A DNA stretch of 64,000 nucleotides from NCBI GenBank assembly GCA_049609325.1, contig JBMYYK010000005.1, positions 12,396-76,395 on the forward strand, in the 5' to 3' direction. This document shows, piece by piece, positions 1 through 8,869 of the stretch. This DNA is from GCA-2733415 sp049609325. GTDB taxonomy: Bacteria > Bacteroidota > Bacteroidia > Flavobacteriales > Flavobacteriaceae. Both the position numbers and the translations under genes were made by a program. Numbering within the stretch: position 1 is the stretch's first letter; each line of letters begins with the position of its first letter. The notes beneath the pieces are model-generated. The model was not told where the DNA came from. It saw only the letters and a list, made by a program, of their open reading frames with translations, and ran no database searches.

Positions 1-296
1 ATGAATTTATTTTAGGAGAAGAATATTTTATAGACTATACTTTTAAACTTCCAACCGATTGTCACAGGTATTATGATGTGTTTTTTAATGCAGAAAATGA
101 AAATAGAACAGTTGCGGCAACTAGTATCGTTTATGATCGTTCTAACTGCCAGGAGTTATTAGAAAATAATATGGTTGTAGGAACCTTTAAGTTTACTGCA
201 ATTTACGAACAAACCTATGTGTTTCATATTTGGAAAGGTCAAGATGAACAAGGAGAAGATATTTATGAAATTATAAATGTTCCTATTGTAAATTAA
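1..296 (+). CDS. 3' end of an unrecognised protein gene (5' end outside window)
   Basis: The frame that ends with TAA at 294-296 is open back to base 3 with no stop, so this is the C-terminal part of a longer protein, at least 97 residues here. The visible part is mixed hydrophilic and aromatic sequence rich in Tyr, Phe, Glu and Asn, with no membrane segment or motif I recognise. An internal ATG at 78 exists, but coding-like sequence continues upstream of it, so I do not take it as the start. The gene lies 16 bp before a sigma factor gene and could be co-transcribed with it. No function is proposed. Confidence 0.6.
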   Translation, partial: EFILGEEYFIDYTFKLPTDCHRYYDVFFNAENENRTVAATSIVYDRSNCQELLENNMVVGTFKFTAIYEQTYVFHIWKGQDEQGEDIYEIINVPIVN

Positions 297-312
297 TAAT
301 AAAATTTAGTCA

Positions 313-852
313 ATGAGTTTAGAGCAACTCATCATAAAATGTAAAAAGAATAACCGGCAAGCACAAGGTGAATTGTATCAACTATACGCTAAGAAATTAT
401 TTACCCTGTGTTTGAAGTATTCTAAAGATTATGCAGAGTCAGAAGACAATCTGCAAGATGCGTTTGTGACTATATTTAAAAAAATAAAACAATACAACAA
501 CAAAGGATCTTTTGAAGGGTGGATGAAGCGTATTGTTATTAATACCGCATTACAGCGTTACCGTAAATCAAGTGTTTTAGATGTTATTAAAGATGATACC
601 ATTGTTGAAGAAATTGTTGAGGTAGATGATGAACATGTGCCATTAGATTTTTTGTTACAAATTATTCAGCAATTACCAGATAAATACCGTTTGGTGTTTA
701 ATCTATATGTTTTAGATCAATATTCTCATAAAGAAATTGCTGAAATGTTAAATATTTCAATTGGAACATCAAAATCAAACTTGTCAAGAGCAAGACAGAT
801 ATTAAAAGAAAAATTAGAAGCCAACCATTTTAAGAATAAGAAAACACCATAA
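313..852 (+). CDS. ECF-type RNA polymerase sigma factor (sigma-70 family)
   Basis: This 179-residue protein has the two-domain layout of an extracytoplasmic-function sigma factor. Region 2 (about residues 20-90) carries the DNLQDAFVTIFKKI and GSFEGWMKRIVINTA blocks that bind core polymerase and the -10 element. Region 4 (about 115-165) carries LPDKYRLVFNLYVLDQYSHKEIA followed by a helix-turn-helix (ISIGTSKSNLSRAR). It should direct transcription of a small regulon. Only 2 bp separate it from the next gene, a membrane protein whose N-terminus is cytoplasmic, which fits a sigma/anti-sigma-like pair. No zinc-finger anti-sigma gene is present. The family call is firm, while the regulon is unknown. 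Confidence 0.92.
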   Translation: MSLEQLIIKCKKNNRQAQGELYQLYAKKLFTLCLKYSKDYAESEDNLQDAFVTIFKKIKQYNNKGSFEGWMKRIVINTALQRYRKSSVLDVIKDDTIVEEIVEVDDEHVPLDFLLQIIQQLPDKYRLVFNLYVLDQYSHKEIAEMLNISIGTSKSNLSRARQILKEKLEANHFKNKKTP

Positions 853-854
853 TT

Positions 855-2762
855 ATGGGTAGTAAAAAAAATATAGATAAGTTCTTTCAAGAACAATTTA
901 AAGATTTTGAAGTCAATCCTTCAGAATTAGTTTGGGATAACATTAATTCAGAACTAGATGCAATAGCAGAAAATCAGAAAAAACCCATGCCTTTATGGGT
1001 AAAGTATAGTGGTGTTGCTGCCTTGTTACTACTGTTTATTATTGTTGGAAAATCATATTTTTCATCAAGTGAGCTGATGAATGAAAGTAGTGTTGAAACG
1101 CGAATTGCTGCAGAAAACAGTTCTGGTACATCTACTCCCAAAGCTGCTGAAAACGGTGTTGAAAAATCCACTAAGCAATTGAATGTAAATGTGAGTTCTG
1201 ATTTTCAAGGTACTAATACAACGACGAGTTCATACAAACTGGCAGTGACAAATTCAGCAGATGATAAAGGAGAGTTAAGTAAGGATGGTTCCAAAGAATT
1301 TAGCGATGATAGGTCAGTTAATAACCAACTAAAAAATAATTCATTCGCCACTCATAAAAATCAGGTGCAATTAAAAGGTGTTAATGCAGGAGATACTGGT
1401 TCTGGTATAATGAGTAAAGCGGATAATGTAGAAGAGCAATTTAAAGCTGGTAATGATGAAGTACTTGTAGCAGACGCACGGTTAAATAGACGTGTTGAAA
1501 ATAATGAGTTGTCTGAAAATAAGAATGGTAATAAACAACTAGTTGGTGTTGAAAACCAGAGAGGCAATACAACAGATAAAGCCCAAGTAACAGATAAATT
1601 TAATCCAGAGGTTACAAATCAAATAAAAGGCATAAAGTCAGACTCTTATGTAAATACAGATGTGTCGTCAGAAAGTGCCGATGGTAGTCAAAAGTTGTTG
1701 AGAAACAATTCAAACGATAATGTAATTGTTGCGAGTGGTTCAGGTGTAATAGCGCAAAATGAAAAATTAGGCGCTATAAAACCACAGCAATCAGATGATA
1801 AAAAGCAGTTGTTAGGTAGTGTTCATAATAACTTGAAAAATGATAGTATAGCTGAACATCATGTTGGACAAATAGAAACGGCATTAGTTGTAAACGAAAC
1901 GTCTGATATAAGTAATGGAGAGGGAACTACTGAGGAGGATTGTGTTGATGAAGAGCTTGTAGAAGAGTTGCCAATAGAAAAAACAATTGAAGATGCAATA
2001 GCTGATCAAACTCTTAATGAAGAGGTCAATGATGAGAGTTTAGATACCTACACAAAATGGGAAATAGTACCTAATGTAGCGCCAATTTACTATAACACTT
2101 TAACCTCAGGTTCTCCTATAGCAGATGAGTTTAAGGGTAATGATAAAAAAGGACAATTCACTACAAGTTATGGTATTGGAGTGTCATATGCCCTTAATAA
2201 ACGGTTAAGTGTTAGAACCGGAGTTAATAAGTTAGAAGTGGGGTATGATACACAAGATGTGGCTGTTTACTCATCTCCAGAAACTGGTGGAGTAGATCAT
2301 TATAAAAACATTAATTTTTCTTCAGTAGGGTCAACCTTAAGTATGGTTGGTGCAGGTAGTCATACTGCAACGCAAATTCCATCGTCATTTTCATCGTTGT
2401 TTGATTCAAGTTTGAATCAGCGTTTAGGGTATTTAGAGGTGCCTTTAGAGTTGAGTTATAAATTGTCAGACAGAAAGTTAAGGGTAGATGTAATAGCTGG
2501 TTTTAGTACATTTTTCTTGAATAAGAATGAAATTTATTCAGAAAATAAAGTAAAGACGATTTATATAGGTGAAGCAAATAATTTAAACAATATGAGTTAT
2601 AGTACTAACTTAGGTATAGGATTAGAGTATAAAATTTCTAAAAAGATTAACTTTAATTTTGATCCGATGTTCAAGTACCAGTTAAATGCATTTAGTAATG
2701 ATGCGGGTAATTTTAAACCATATATTCTAGGGATTTATTCAGGAATAAGTTATAGGTTCTAG
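855..2762 (+). CDS. membrane-anchored protein with long disordered linker and C-terminal outer-membrane beta-barrel
   Basis: The protein has 635 residues. Residues 1-50 are charged and probably cytoplasmic (FxEQFKDFEVNPSELVWDNI). One hydrophobic segment follows at about 51-66. Residues 70-395 are low in complexity and rich in Asn, Ser, Asp, Glu and Lys, as expected for a disordered linker. Residues 400-635 show alternating beta-strand sequence and end in YRF, as in PorT-like barrels. There is no signal peptidase site. The short N-terminal segment resembles the anti-sigma-like proteins often encoded after ECF sigma genes in Bacteroidetes, which suggests that it senses the envelope for the upstream sigma factor (inference). 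The last 4 bp overlap the convergent plsC gene. Confidence 0.7.
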   Translation: MGSKKNIDKFFQEQFKDFEVNPSELVWDNINSELDAIAENQKKPMPLWVKYSGVAALLLLFIIVGKSYFSSSELMNESSVETRIAAENSSGTSTPKAAENGVEKSTKQLNVNVSSDFQGTNTTTSSYKLAVTNSADDKGELSKDGSKEFSDDRSVNNQLKNNSFATHKNQVQLKGVNAGDTGSGIMSKADNVEEQFKAGNDEVLVADARLNRRVENNELSENKNGNKQLVGVENQRGNTTDKAQVTDKFNPEVTNQIKGIKSDSYVNTDVSSESADGSQKLLRNNSNDNVIVASGSGVIAQNEKLGAIKPQQSDDKKQLLGSVHNNLKNDSIAEHHVGQIETALVVNETSDISNGEGTTEEDCVDEELVEELPIEKTIEDAIADQTLNEEVNDESLDTYTKWEIVPNVAPIYYNTLTSGSPIADEFKGNDKKGQFTTSYGIGVSYALNKRLSVRTGVNKLEVGYDTQDVAVYSSPETGGVDHYKNINFSSVGSTLSMVGAGSHTATQIPSSFSSLFDSSLNQRLGYLEVPLELSYKLSDRKLRVDVIAGFSTFFLNKNEIYSENKVKTIYIGEANNLNNMSYSTNLGIGLEYKISKKINFNFDPMFKYQLNAFSNDAGNFKPYILGIYSGISYRF

Positions 2763-3502
2763 TTAGTTTGATAGTTTTTTAATTCTTGATAAATTAAATC
2801 CCTAGTATTGTTTTTTAAGTGATTTCTTTGTGAGAGATTTAGTCCTTCTGTTACAATAGGTTTATGTATAGTTACTCGCATTTTACCAGGCGATCCACCT
2901 GCTAAAAACGGGTATGGCAATCGTTTCAAATTATCGGCAAAAGTCATAGCTACAATTGGTATTTGATGTTCTATGGCTAAACGAAAAGCGCCATTTTTAA
3001 ATTCACATACCAAATCACAATGTTCAAAAACGCCGCCTTCTGGGAAAATACAAATACTTAGTCCGGAGTTTAAACGTTTTTGTGCACTAGAAAACACGTC
3101 GCGTTTACTTTGTGAGTCGGTTCTGTCAACCAAAATACACGTGCGTTTATAAAAGAAACCGAATAACGGAATTTTAGCCAACTCCTTTTTACCCACAAAT
3201 ACAAACGGATTTTTTTCTACAGCAAGCATGAGCATTATATCGGTCATTGAGCTGTGGTTAGCTACAAACATGTAACTTTTGTTAGGAATAATGTCTGTGT
3301 CTTTTTTAACAATAACACGAAACCCCATTCCGAAAAGGATAAACTTAGCCCATATGCGTGCTAACTTGAAAAAGTACGGATACCAACGTTCTTTCAATGT
3401 TGAAATTAGAAGAAAAGGAAATAATAGAAGAATAGGGATGGTTACTAGCAAGTAAAACCATATTCTATATATAATGCGCCCGATGTAGTTGATAAGTTTC
3501 AA
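2759..3502 (-). CDS. plsC: 1-acyl-sn-glycerol-3-phosphate acyltransferase (PlsC family)
   Basis: The enzyme acylates lysophosphatidic acid to phosphatidic acid in phospholipid synthesis at the inner membrane. The acyltransferase motif NHSSMTD (His about 83, Asp about 88) and the FPEGG block (about 153-157) are present, preceded by a hydrophobic stretch (about residues 15-34). No ATG lies near the N-terminus. The longest frame starts with TTG at 3553, but that TTG fits as the -33 element of a promoter whose -7 element is at 3521-3528. I therefore place the start at the downstream TTG at 3502, giving 247 residues. The start remains uncertain and the family is clear. Confidence 0.85.
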   Translation of the reverse strand: MKLINYIGRIIYRIWFYLLVTIPILLLFPFLLISTLKERWYPYFFKLARIWAKFILFGMGFRVIVKKDTDIIPNKSYMFVANHSSMTDIMLMLAVEKNPFVFVGKKELAKIPLFGFFYKRTCILVDRTDSQSKRDVFSSAQKRLNSGLSICIFPEGGVFEHCDLVCEFKNGAFRLAIEHQIPIVAMTFADNLKRLPYPFLAGGSPGKMRVTIHKPIVTEGLNLSQRNHLKNNTRDLIYQELKNYQTN

Positions 3503-3520
3503 ATAATTTGATTGAAGTAT

Positions 3521-3553
3521 CAAAAATAACTTTTTTATCAATGTAGCTTTCAA
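3521..3553 (-). promoter_or_regulatory. putative plsC promoter (TTG-N22-TATTTTTG)
   Basis: Read on the minus strand, TTG at 3553-3551 is followed after 22 bp by TATTTTTG at 3528-3521, matching the Bacteroidetes TTG / TAnnTTTG consensus. It lies inside the N-terminal extension of the longest plsC frame and argues for the shorter start at 3502. Confidence 0.5.
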
Positions 3554-3561
3554 TAAATTTG
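3554..3561 (+). promoter_or_regulatory. putative trpS promoter -7 element (TAAATTTG)
   Basis: TAAATTTG matches TAnnTTTG and lies 22 bp before the trpS ATG. No TTG lies at 17-23 bp upstream, so only the -7 half is supported. It abuts the -33 element of the divergent plsC promoter. Confidence 0.5.
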
Positions 3562-3583
3562 TGTAAAATTTTTAAAGACTACT

Positions 3584-4552
3584 ATGGCTAGAATTCTAAC
3601 GGGAGTACAAAGTACAGGAACTCCACATCTAGGTAATTTATTAGGGGCTATTATTCCGGCTATTGAAATGGCTAATAATCCGAGTAATGAATCCTATTTG
3701 TTTATTGCAAATTTGCATTCATTAACACAAATTAAAGATGCCAAAACATTACGAGAAAACACTTATTCAACGGCTGCTGTTTGGTTGGCCTTTGGTTTAG
3801 ATGTTTCTAAAACGGTGTTTTATAGACAGAGTGATATTCCGCAGGTAACAGAATTGTCATGGTACTTAAATTGCTTCTTTCCGTTTAAACGATTAGAGTT
3901 AGCACATTCATTTAAAGATAAAGCCGATAGATTAGATGATGTTAACGGTGGATTGTTTACCTACCCAATGTTAATGGCGGCAGATATATTGTTGTATGAT
4001 GCAGAAGTGGTGCCCGTAGGAAAAGACCAATTACAACATTTAGAAATGACTAGAGATGTGGCGTCTCGTTTTCACGCTAAATTAGGCGATACGTTTGTAT
4101 TACCACAAGCTAAAGTGCAAGAAGAAACCAAATATGTGCCTGGTACAGATGGTGTAAAAATGAGTAAAAGTAAAGGGAATATTATCAATTTATTTCTTCC
4201 GGATAAGCAATTGCGTAAACAGGTGATGAAAATATCTACGGATAGCACACCTTTAGAAGAACCAAAAAATCCGGATACCTGTAATTTGTTTGCGTTGTAT
4301 AAATTAATTGCTAACGACGAGCAAGTGGCTGCTATGCGTGCTAACTATGAAAATGGTGGTTATGGTTACGGTCATGCCAAGCAAGCATTTTATGAGTTGT
4401 TAGTAGAAAAATACGCTAAAGAACGCGCGTTGTATAACCATTATATGGACAACCTTGATGAAATTGATAAGGCGTTAGCAATAGGTGCAGAAAAAGCTTC
4501 TCGCGTAGCCGATGAGGTGTTGGCACGAGTTAGAGAAAAAATAGGGTATTAG
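3584..4552 (+). CDS. trpS: tryptophanyl-tRNA synthetase
   Basis: This class I aminoacyl-tRNA synthetase charges tRNA-Trp in the cytoplasm. The HIGH-type signature is PHLGN (residues 14-18) and the KMSKS loop is exact at residues 192-196, followed by KGN. The length of 322 residues is normal for bacterial TrpS. The ATG at 3584 follows a TAAATTTG promoter element by 22 bp. The gene stands alone: plsC is divergent, and a strong two-way terminator separates it from convergent rnc. Identification is secure. Confidence 0.97.
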   Translation: MARILTGVQSTGTPHLGNLLGAIIPAIEMANNPSNESYLFIANLHSLTQIKDAKTLRENTYSTAAVWLAFGLDVSKTVFYRQSDIPQVTELSWYLNCFFPFKRLELAHSFKDKADRLDDVNGGLFTYPMLMAADILLYDAEVVPVGKDQLQHLEMTRDVASRFHAKLGDTFVLPQAKVQEETKYVPGTDGVKMSKSKGNIINLFLPDKQLRKQVMKISTDSTPLEEPKNPDTCNLFALYKLIANDEQVAAMRANYENGGYGYGHAKQAFYELLVEKYAKERALYNHYMDNLDEIDKALAIGAEKASRVADEVLARVREKIGY

Positions 4553-4574
4553 TATAGTACCTTATATAATATAC

Positions 4575-4604
4575 AAAAGGACTCTTAATTGAGTCCTTTT
4601 TTTT
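4575..4604. terminator. bidirectional intrinsic terminator between trpS and rnc
   Basis: AAAAGGACTC and GAGTCCTTTT form a 10-bp stem around TTAATT, with T runs on both strands. It sits between two converging genes. Confidence 0.85.
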
Positions 4605-4656
4605 GGTTATAAGGGTTTACTAAAGAGATGATGATGTGAAATTGTATGTTATGAAG

Positions 4657-5409
4657 TTAACTATTGTGTTCGCCTTCAATTTTGTGTTGTAGTGCAAAAA
4701 AAGCGCGCTTAGAAGCTTTTTCTTCAGCTTTTTTCTTTGAGGTGGCTCTGGCTTTCGCAATCACTCTGTCATCGATACGAAGTTTTACAGCAAAGTGTTT
4801 GGCCTCATCATTACCAGTATCATCATACACCAGATATTTGAATACTTTCTTTTCTTTTTGACACCATTCAATAAGTAAACTTTTATAGCTGATTACTTTT
4901 CCTTCTAAACGTTCAATATCTACATAAGGCCCAATAACGCTGTCATAGATAAAATGTTCACAGGCTTTATAGCCTTTGTCAAGAAATATAGCGCCAACTA
5001 AGGCTTCAAACACATTACCGTGAATATTTTCTCCGAAGTTAGCCTTACTCATTTTACTTTCTAACAACTCAAGAAGGTCTAAATCTTTACCGAGTTCATT
5101 CAAATGCTCTCTACTTACAATTTTTGAGCGCATTTTAGTTAGATAGCCTTCATTACCGTGTGGTACTTTGTTAAATAAGTATTCAGCTATAATAGAACTT
5201 AGCATGGCATCACCTAAAAACTCAAGGCGTTCATAACTTACCACATTTCCTTTGTCATCTTTTATATTTAAAGATCGATGGGTAAAAGCTTCTTTGAAAT
5301 GAGTGATGTTCTGTGGTTTGTAACCTATAATTTTTGACACTTTAATAAAGAAATCCCCGCCCTCGGTAGAAGTTTGAGATTTAAATATTTTACGAATAAT
5401 TCGTTTCAT
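4657..5409 (-). CDS. rnc: ribonuclease III
   Basis: This double-strand-specific endoribonuclease processes rRNA precursors and structured RNAs. The family signature ERLEFLGDAML occupies residues 60-70 with its metal-binding Glu and Asp, and the second catalytic block (NVFEALVGAIFLDKG) follows near 130-146. A C-terminal dsRNA-binding domain (about 175-245) ends in the AxxKKKAEEKASKRAF helix. At 250 residues it has an ordinary length with a short basic N-terminal extension. It is likely transcribed with fabF and acpP upstream on the same strand, 76 bp apart. Confidence 0.96.
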   Translation of the reverse strand: MKRIIRKIFKSQTSTEGGDFFIKVSKIIGYKPQNITHFKEAFTHRSLNIKDDKGNVVSYERLEFLGDAMLSSIIAEYLFNKVPHGNEGYLTKMRSKIVSREHLNELGKDLDLLELLESKMSKANFGENIHGNVFEALVGAIFLDKGYKACEHFIYDSVIGPYVDIERLEGKVISYKSLLIEWCQKEKKVFKYLVYDDTGNDEAKHFAVKLRIDDRVIAKARATSKKKAEEKASKRAFFALQHKIEGEHNS

Positions 5410-5485
5410 AGGTCAATACACTATGGGTTTCGTCTCACATACAATCGCAAATAAATAAATTTATTGTTGATGTCTTAAACTGTGT

Positions 5486-6736
5486 TTAGTCTAATTTTTT
5501 AAATAACACACAAGCATTGTGTCCACCAAAGCCAAATGTGTTACTCATGACAACTTTCAGATCTCTTTTTTGAGCTTTGTTAAGTGTCAAGTTTAATTTA
5601 GAATCGATGTTTTCATCATGAGTTTCATGATTAATTGTAGGAGGTACGATACCATGTTTTAAAGCTAATATTGAGGCGATAGCTTCTATAGCTCCTGCGG
5701 CACCTAAAAGGTGTCCTGTCATCGATTTTGTAGAGTTAATGTTAAGTGTATAAGCATGATCGCCAAATACACGTTGTATAGCTTTAGATTCTGCAACATC
5801 ACCTAATGGTGTTGAGGTACCATGCATGTTAATAGCATCAACATCTGTAGTTGATAAACCAGCATCCTCAAGACAGTTTTTCATAACATTCATTGCGCCT
5901 AAACCTTCAGGGTGAGGGGCAGTCATGTGATGAGCATCTGCAGATAAACCACCACCAGCAAGTTCGGCGTAAATTGTAGCACCTCTTGCAATAGCATGTT
6001 CATACTCTTCTAAAACTAATGTTCCTGCACCTTCACCTAATACAAAACCTTCTCTATTAGCGTCAAATGGTCTTGAGGCAGATTGAGGGTCGTCATTACG
6101 TGTAGATAAAGCATGCATAGCGTTAAAACCACCAATACCAGATTCGGTTACGGCAGCTTCAGATCCACCAGATATGATTACATCAGCTTTGCCTAATCTG
6201 ATGTAGTTCATAGCATCAATCATCGCATTTGCTGATGATGCACAGGCAGAAACAGTTGTAAAGTTAGGGCCTCTAAATCCGTATTTAATTGAGATGTGCC
6301 CAGGAGCAATATCAGCAATCATTTTAGGGATAAAGAACGGATTGAAACGTGGTGTGCCATTTCCTGTAGCAAAATTTGTTACTTCGTTTTGGAAGGTGTC
6401 TATACCTCCAATTCCAGCACCCCAAATTACTCCAACTCTATCTTTGTTAATGTTGTCTATGTCTAGTCCAGAATCAATAATAGCTTCATCAGTAGCTACC
6501 ATTGCGTATTGGGCGTAGATATCTAATTTTCTAGCAAACTTACGGTCCATAAAGTCTGTAGCCGTAAAGTTTTTTAGTTCACAGGCAAACTGTGTTTTGA
6601 AATTAGTAGCATCAAAGCGAGTAATAGGGGCCGCACCACTTTTACCATTAACCAAACCGTCCCAATACTCTTGAATATTGTTTCCTATTGGGGTAAGTGC
6701 TCCTAAACCTGTAACTACAACTCGCTTTAATTCCAT
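5486..6736 (-). CDS. fabF: 3-oxoacyl-[acyl-carrier-protein] synthase II
   Basis: FabF condenses malonyl-ACP with a growing acyl-ACP in type II fatty acid synthesis. The catalytic triad is visible: Cys165 in TTVSACASSAN, His305 in NMHGTSTPLGD and His342 in SMTGHLLGAAGA. The glycine-rich C-terminal NTFGFGGHNA block is intact. The 416-residue length matches the family. It starts 12 bp after acpP, its substrate carrier, as in most bacterial fab clusters. Confidence 0.97.
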   Translation of the reverse strand: MELKRVVVTGLGALTPIGNNIQEYWDGLVNGKSGAAPITRFDATNFKTQFACELKNFTATDFMDRKFARKLDIYAQYAMVATDEAIIDSGLDIDNINKDRVGVIWGAGIGGIDTFQNEVTNFATGNGTPRFNPFFIPKMIADIAPGHISIKYGFRGPNFTTVSACASSANAMIDAMNYIRLGKADVIISGGSEAAVTESGIGGFNAMHALSTRNDDPQSASRPFDANREGFVLGEGAGTLVLEEYEHAIARGATIYAELAGGGLSADAHHMTAPHPEGLGAMNVMKNCLEDAGLSTTDVDAINMHGTSTPLGDVAESKAIQRVFGDHAYTLNINSTKSMTGHLLGAAGAIEAIASILALKHGIVPPTINHETHDENIDSKLNLTLNKAQKRDLKVVMSNTFGFGGHNACVLFKKLD

Positions 6737-6748
6737 ACTAAATACTTC

Positions 6749-6982
6749 TTATTTTGCTCCTTCTATATATGTAATAGCTTGACCAACAGTAGCAATGTTT
6801 TCTGCTTGGTCATCTGGGATTTGAATGTCAAATTCTTTTTCAAATTCCATAATCAATTCTACAGTATCTAATGAATCTGCTCCTAAGTCGTTTGTGAAAC
6901 TTGCGTCTACTACAACTTCATTTTCATCAACTCCTAATTTGTCTACTATTATCGCTTTTACTCTTGATGCAATGTCTGACAT
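6749..6982 (-). CDS. acpP: acyl carrier protein
   Basis: This 77-residue acidic helical protein carries acyl chains on a phosphopantetheine arm. The attachment serine is Ser37 in LGADSLDTVELIM. It is the first gene of an acpP-fabF-(rnc) cluster. A good Bacteroidetes -7 element (TACTTTTGC) lies on the minus strand at 7011-7019, giving a leader of roughly 25 nt. Identification is secure. Confidence 0.97.
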   Translation of the reverse strand: MSDIASRVKAIIVDKLGVDENEVVVDASFTNDLGADSLDTVELIMEFEKEFDIQIPDDQAENIATVGQAITYIEGAK

Positions 6983-7010
6983 AATCTTTAATTTTTAAAT
7001 TAGTTTAAGG

Positions 7011-7019
7011 GCAAAAGTA
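7011..7019 (-). promoter_or_regulatory. putative acpP promoter -7 element (TACTTTTGC)
   Basis: On the minus strand this exactly matches TAnnTTTGC, 28 bp before the acpP ATG. The nearest upstream TTG is 27 bp away, longer than usual, so only the -7 half is claimed. Confidence 0.5.
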
Positions 7020-7159
7020 AAAAACTTTATTTTAAAACCATCTTTTCAATGAAAAATGTAACTTATTTTTTTTCATACAATGAAGTTAGCTGGCTTTTTC
7101 CCTTAATTATAAATATTTATTCTTTCATTTGTAATGAATAACACATGTAGCTCAAAGAT

Positions 7160-7723
7160 ATGAAACGTATTGTAATTTTCGCATCTGGTTCCGGAACAAA
7201 CGCAGAAAACATTATTAAGCACTTTCAAAATAGTGGTTTAGCCAAGGTTATTCATGTGTTGAGTAACAAGAAGGATGCCAAAGTTTTAGATAGAGCTACG
7301 GCTTTAGGTGTTGAAAACAGTAGCTTTAGTAAAGATGACTTGCTGAAAACATCAGCAATTTATGATTTAATGCTTGACATAAAACCTGATTTGATTGTTC
7401 TTGCTGGGTTTTTACTAAAGTTTCCTGAAAACATCATTTCTGCATTTCCAGATCAAATCATTAATGTGCACCCAGCGCTATTGCCAAAGTATGGCGGTAA
7501 AGGGATGTATGGTGCGCATGTACACAAAGCAGTAGTGGCTAATAATGAAACTGAATCTGGCATCACGATTCATTATGTTAATGAACATTATGATGAGGGT
7601 AATATCATTTTTCAAGCATCAACGCAATTATCTCCTTCAGATTCCTATGAAGATGTTGCTGTAAAAATTCATAAGCTGGAGTACAAGCATTTTCCGTTAG
7701 TTATTGAACAGTTGCTACAGTAA
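7160..7723 (+). CDS. purN: phosphoribosylglycinamide formyltransferase
   Basis: PurN transfers a formyl group from 10-formyl-THF to GAR, the third step of purine synthesis. The N-terminal ASGSGTNAENII loop binds phosphate. The catalytic Asn and His lie in INVHPALLPKYGGKGMYG (about residues 100-117), and the catalytic Asp in HYVNEHYDEGNI (about 142-153). The length of 187 residues is usual. The gene is divergent from acpP, and its stop overlaps the rnhA start by one base (TAATG), so the two are translationally coupled. Confidence 0.95.
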   Translation: MKRIVIFASGSGTNAENIIKHFQNSGLAKVIHVLSNKKDAKVLDRATALGVENSSFSKDDLLKTSAIYDLMLDIKPDLIVLAGFLLKFPENIISAFPDQIINVHPALLPKYGGKGMYGAHVHKAVVANNETESGITIHYVNEHYDEGNIIFQASTQLSPSDSYEDVAVKIHKLEYKHFPLVIEQLLQ

Positions 7724-8211
7724 TGTCTGCGCAAGTACATATATATACTGATGGTTCTTCTCGTGGTAATCCAGGGCCAGGTGGTTATGGTATAGTTATG
7801 GAATGGGTGGGTAAACCTTATGTTAAGGAATTTTCTCAAGGCTATAAAAAAACAACTAATAATAGAATGGAATTGCTGGCAGTTATAGTGGCGCTAGAGC
7901 TATTAAAAAAAGAGAATACCACCGTTAAAGTATTTACGGATTCTAAATATGTTGTAGATTCTGTTGAAAAGAAATGGCTGTTTGGTTGGGAAAAAAAAGC
8001 GTTTAAAGACAAAAAAAATCCTGATTTATGGAAACGTTTTTTAAAAACCTATAGAAAACATCAGGTCAGTTTTCAATGGATAAAAGGGCATAATAATCAT
8101 AAGCAAAACGAACGTTGTGATTATTTAGCAGTTGAAGCATCAAAAAAAGAACGACTTTTAGTAGATGAAAACTACGATAAACCTCATGATGGTATGCAAT
8201 TTGATATCTAA
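7723..8211 (+). CDS. rnhA: ribonuclease HI
   Basis: This enzyme cuts the RNA strand of RNA-DNA hybrids. The metal-binding residues are Asp10 in YTDGSSRGNPGPGG, Glu50 in NNRMELLAV, Asp73 in FTDSKYV and Asp near 134 in NERCDYLA. The basic loop (KKWLFGWEKKAFKDKKNPDLW) matches the E. coli handle region. At 162 residues it is close to E. coli RnhA, with a short C-terminal tail. The start overlaps the purN stop by one base. Confidence 0.96.
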   Translation: MSAQVHIYTDGSSRGNPGPGGYGIVMEWVGKPYVKEFSQGYKKTTNNRMELLAVIVALELLKKENTTVKVFTDSKYVVDSVEKKWLFGWEKKAFKDKKNPDLWKRFLKTYRKHQVSFQWIKGHNNHKQNERCDYLAVEASKKERLLVDENYDKPHDGMQFDI

Positions 8212-8240
8212 GTAATATGTTAGGTATTAGAATTTTAGAA

Positions 8241-8837
8241 ATGAAAAAGTTGGTGTTATATGTGTTGTTTGTGGTGTGTTCCTTTGTCGGGCATTCTCAA
8301 ACCAATTGGGAGCTTAAAAAAGAAGACTCTGGCATACAGGTATATACTCGTAGTATTCCCTCATCAACAATAAAAGAGTACAAAGCTACAATGGTAGTCA
8401 ATAGCACAATAGAAATTGTTGTTGAGAAAATTATGACTCCTAATGAGTTAAAATATTGGAATTATAAAATTACGGAGAGTAAACTGTTGAAAAAAATATC
8501 AAGTAATGAGTTGATAATTTATATGTATAATGATTTTCCTTGGCCTATAAAAGATAGAGATCATATATCGCAATTAACTCTTGAGCAATTAAATGCATTA
8601 ACTTATAAAATCAATATTGCATCACTGCCAAATTACCTATCATTACATCATTCTGCAATTAGAATTGATAAGTTTTCTGGGTTTTGGTTGATAGAAAACA
8701 CAGCTAAAGGTGTAAAAATCACACAGCAAATGCATGGTGAACCTAAAGGGCATCTGCCATCGGCAATCATTAATTCAACTCTAACAAGAGCCCCTTTTCA
8801 AACGTTTAAAAACTTAAAACACATCCTAACTAATTAA
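8241..8837 (+). CDS. secreted START-domain lipid-binding protein
   Basis: The frame opens at 8217, but residues before the ATG at 8241 precede a clean signal peptide (MKKLVLYVLFVVCSFVGHS), so I start there, giving 198 residues. The mature part matches the START/SRPBCC fold: WELKKEDSGIQVYTRSIP at the start, IYMYNDFPWPIKDRDHI in the middle and a C-terminal amphipathic helix. Proteins of this type bind a lipid or other hydrophobic ligand in a deep pocket, and the ligand is unknown. It probably acts in the periplasm or at the outer membrane. It follows rnhA closely and may ride on the purN-rnhA transcript. Confidence 0.75.
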   Translation: MKKLVLYVLFVVCSFVGHSQTNWELKKEDSGIQVYTRSIPSSTIKEYKATMVVNSTIEIVVEKIMTPNELKYWNYKITESKLLKKISSNELIIYMYNDFPWPIKDRDHISQLTLEQLNALTYKINIASLPNYLSLHHSAIRIDKFSGFWLIENTAKGVKITQQMHGEPKGHLPSAIINSTLTRAPFQTFKNLKHILTN

Positions 8838-8869
8838 TAAACAGTATTTTGTGGTTTTGTTTTAACAGT

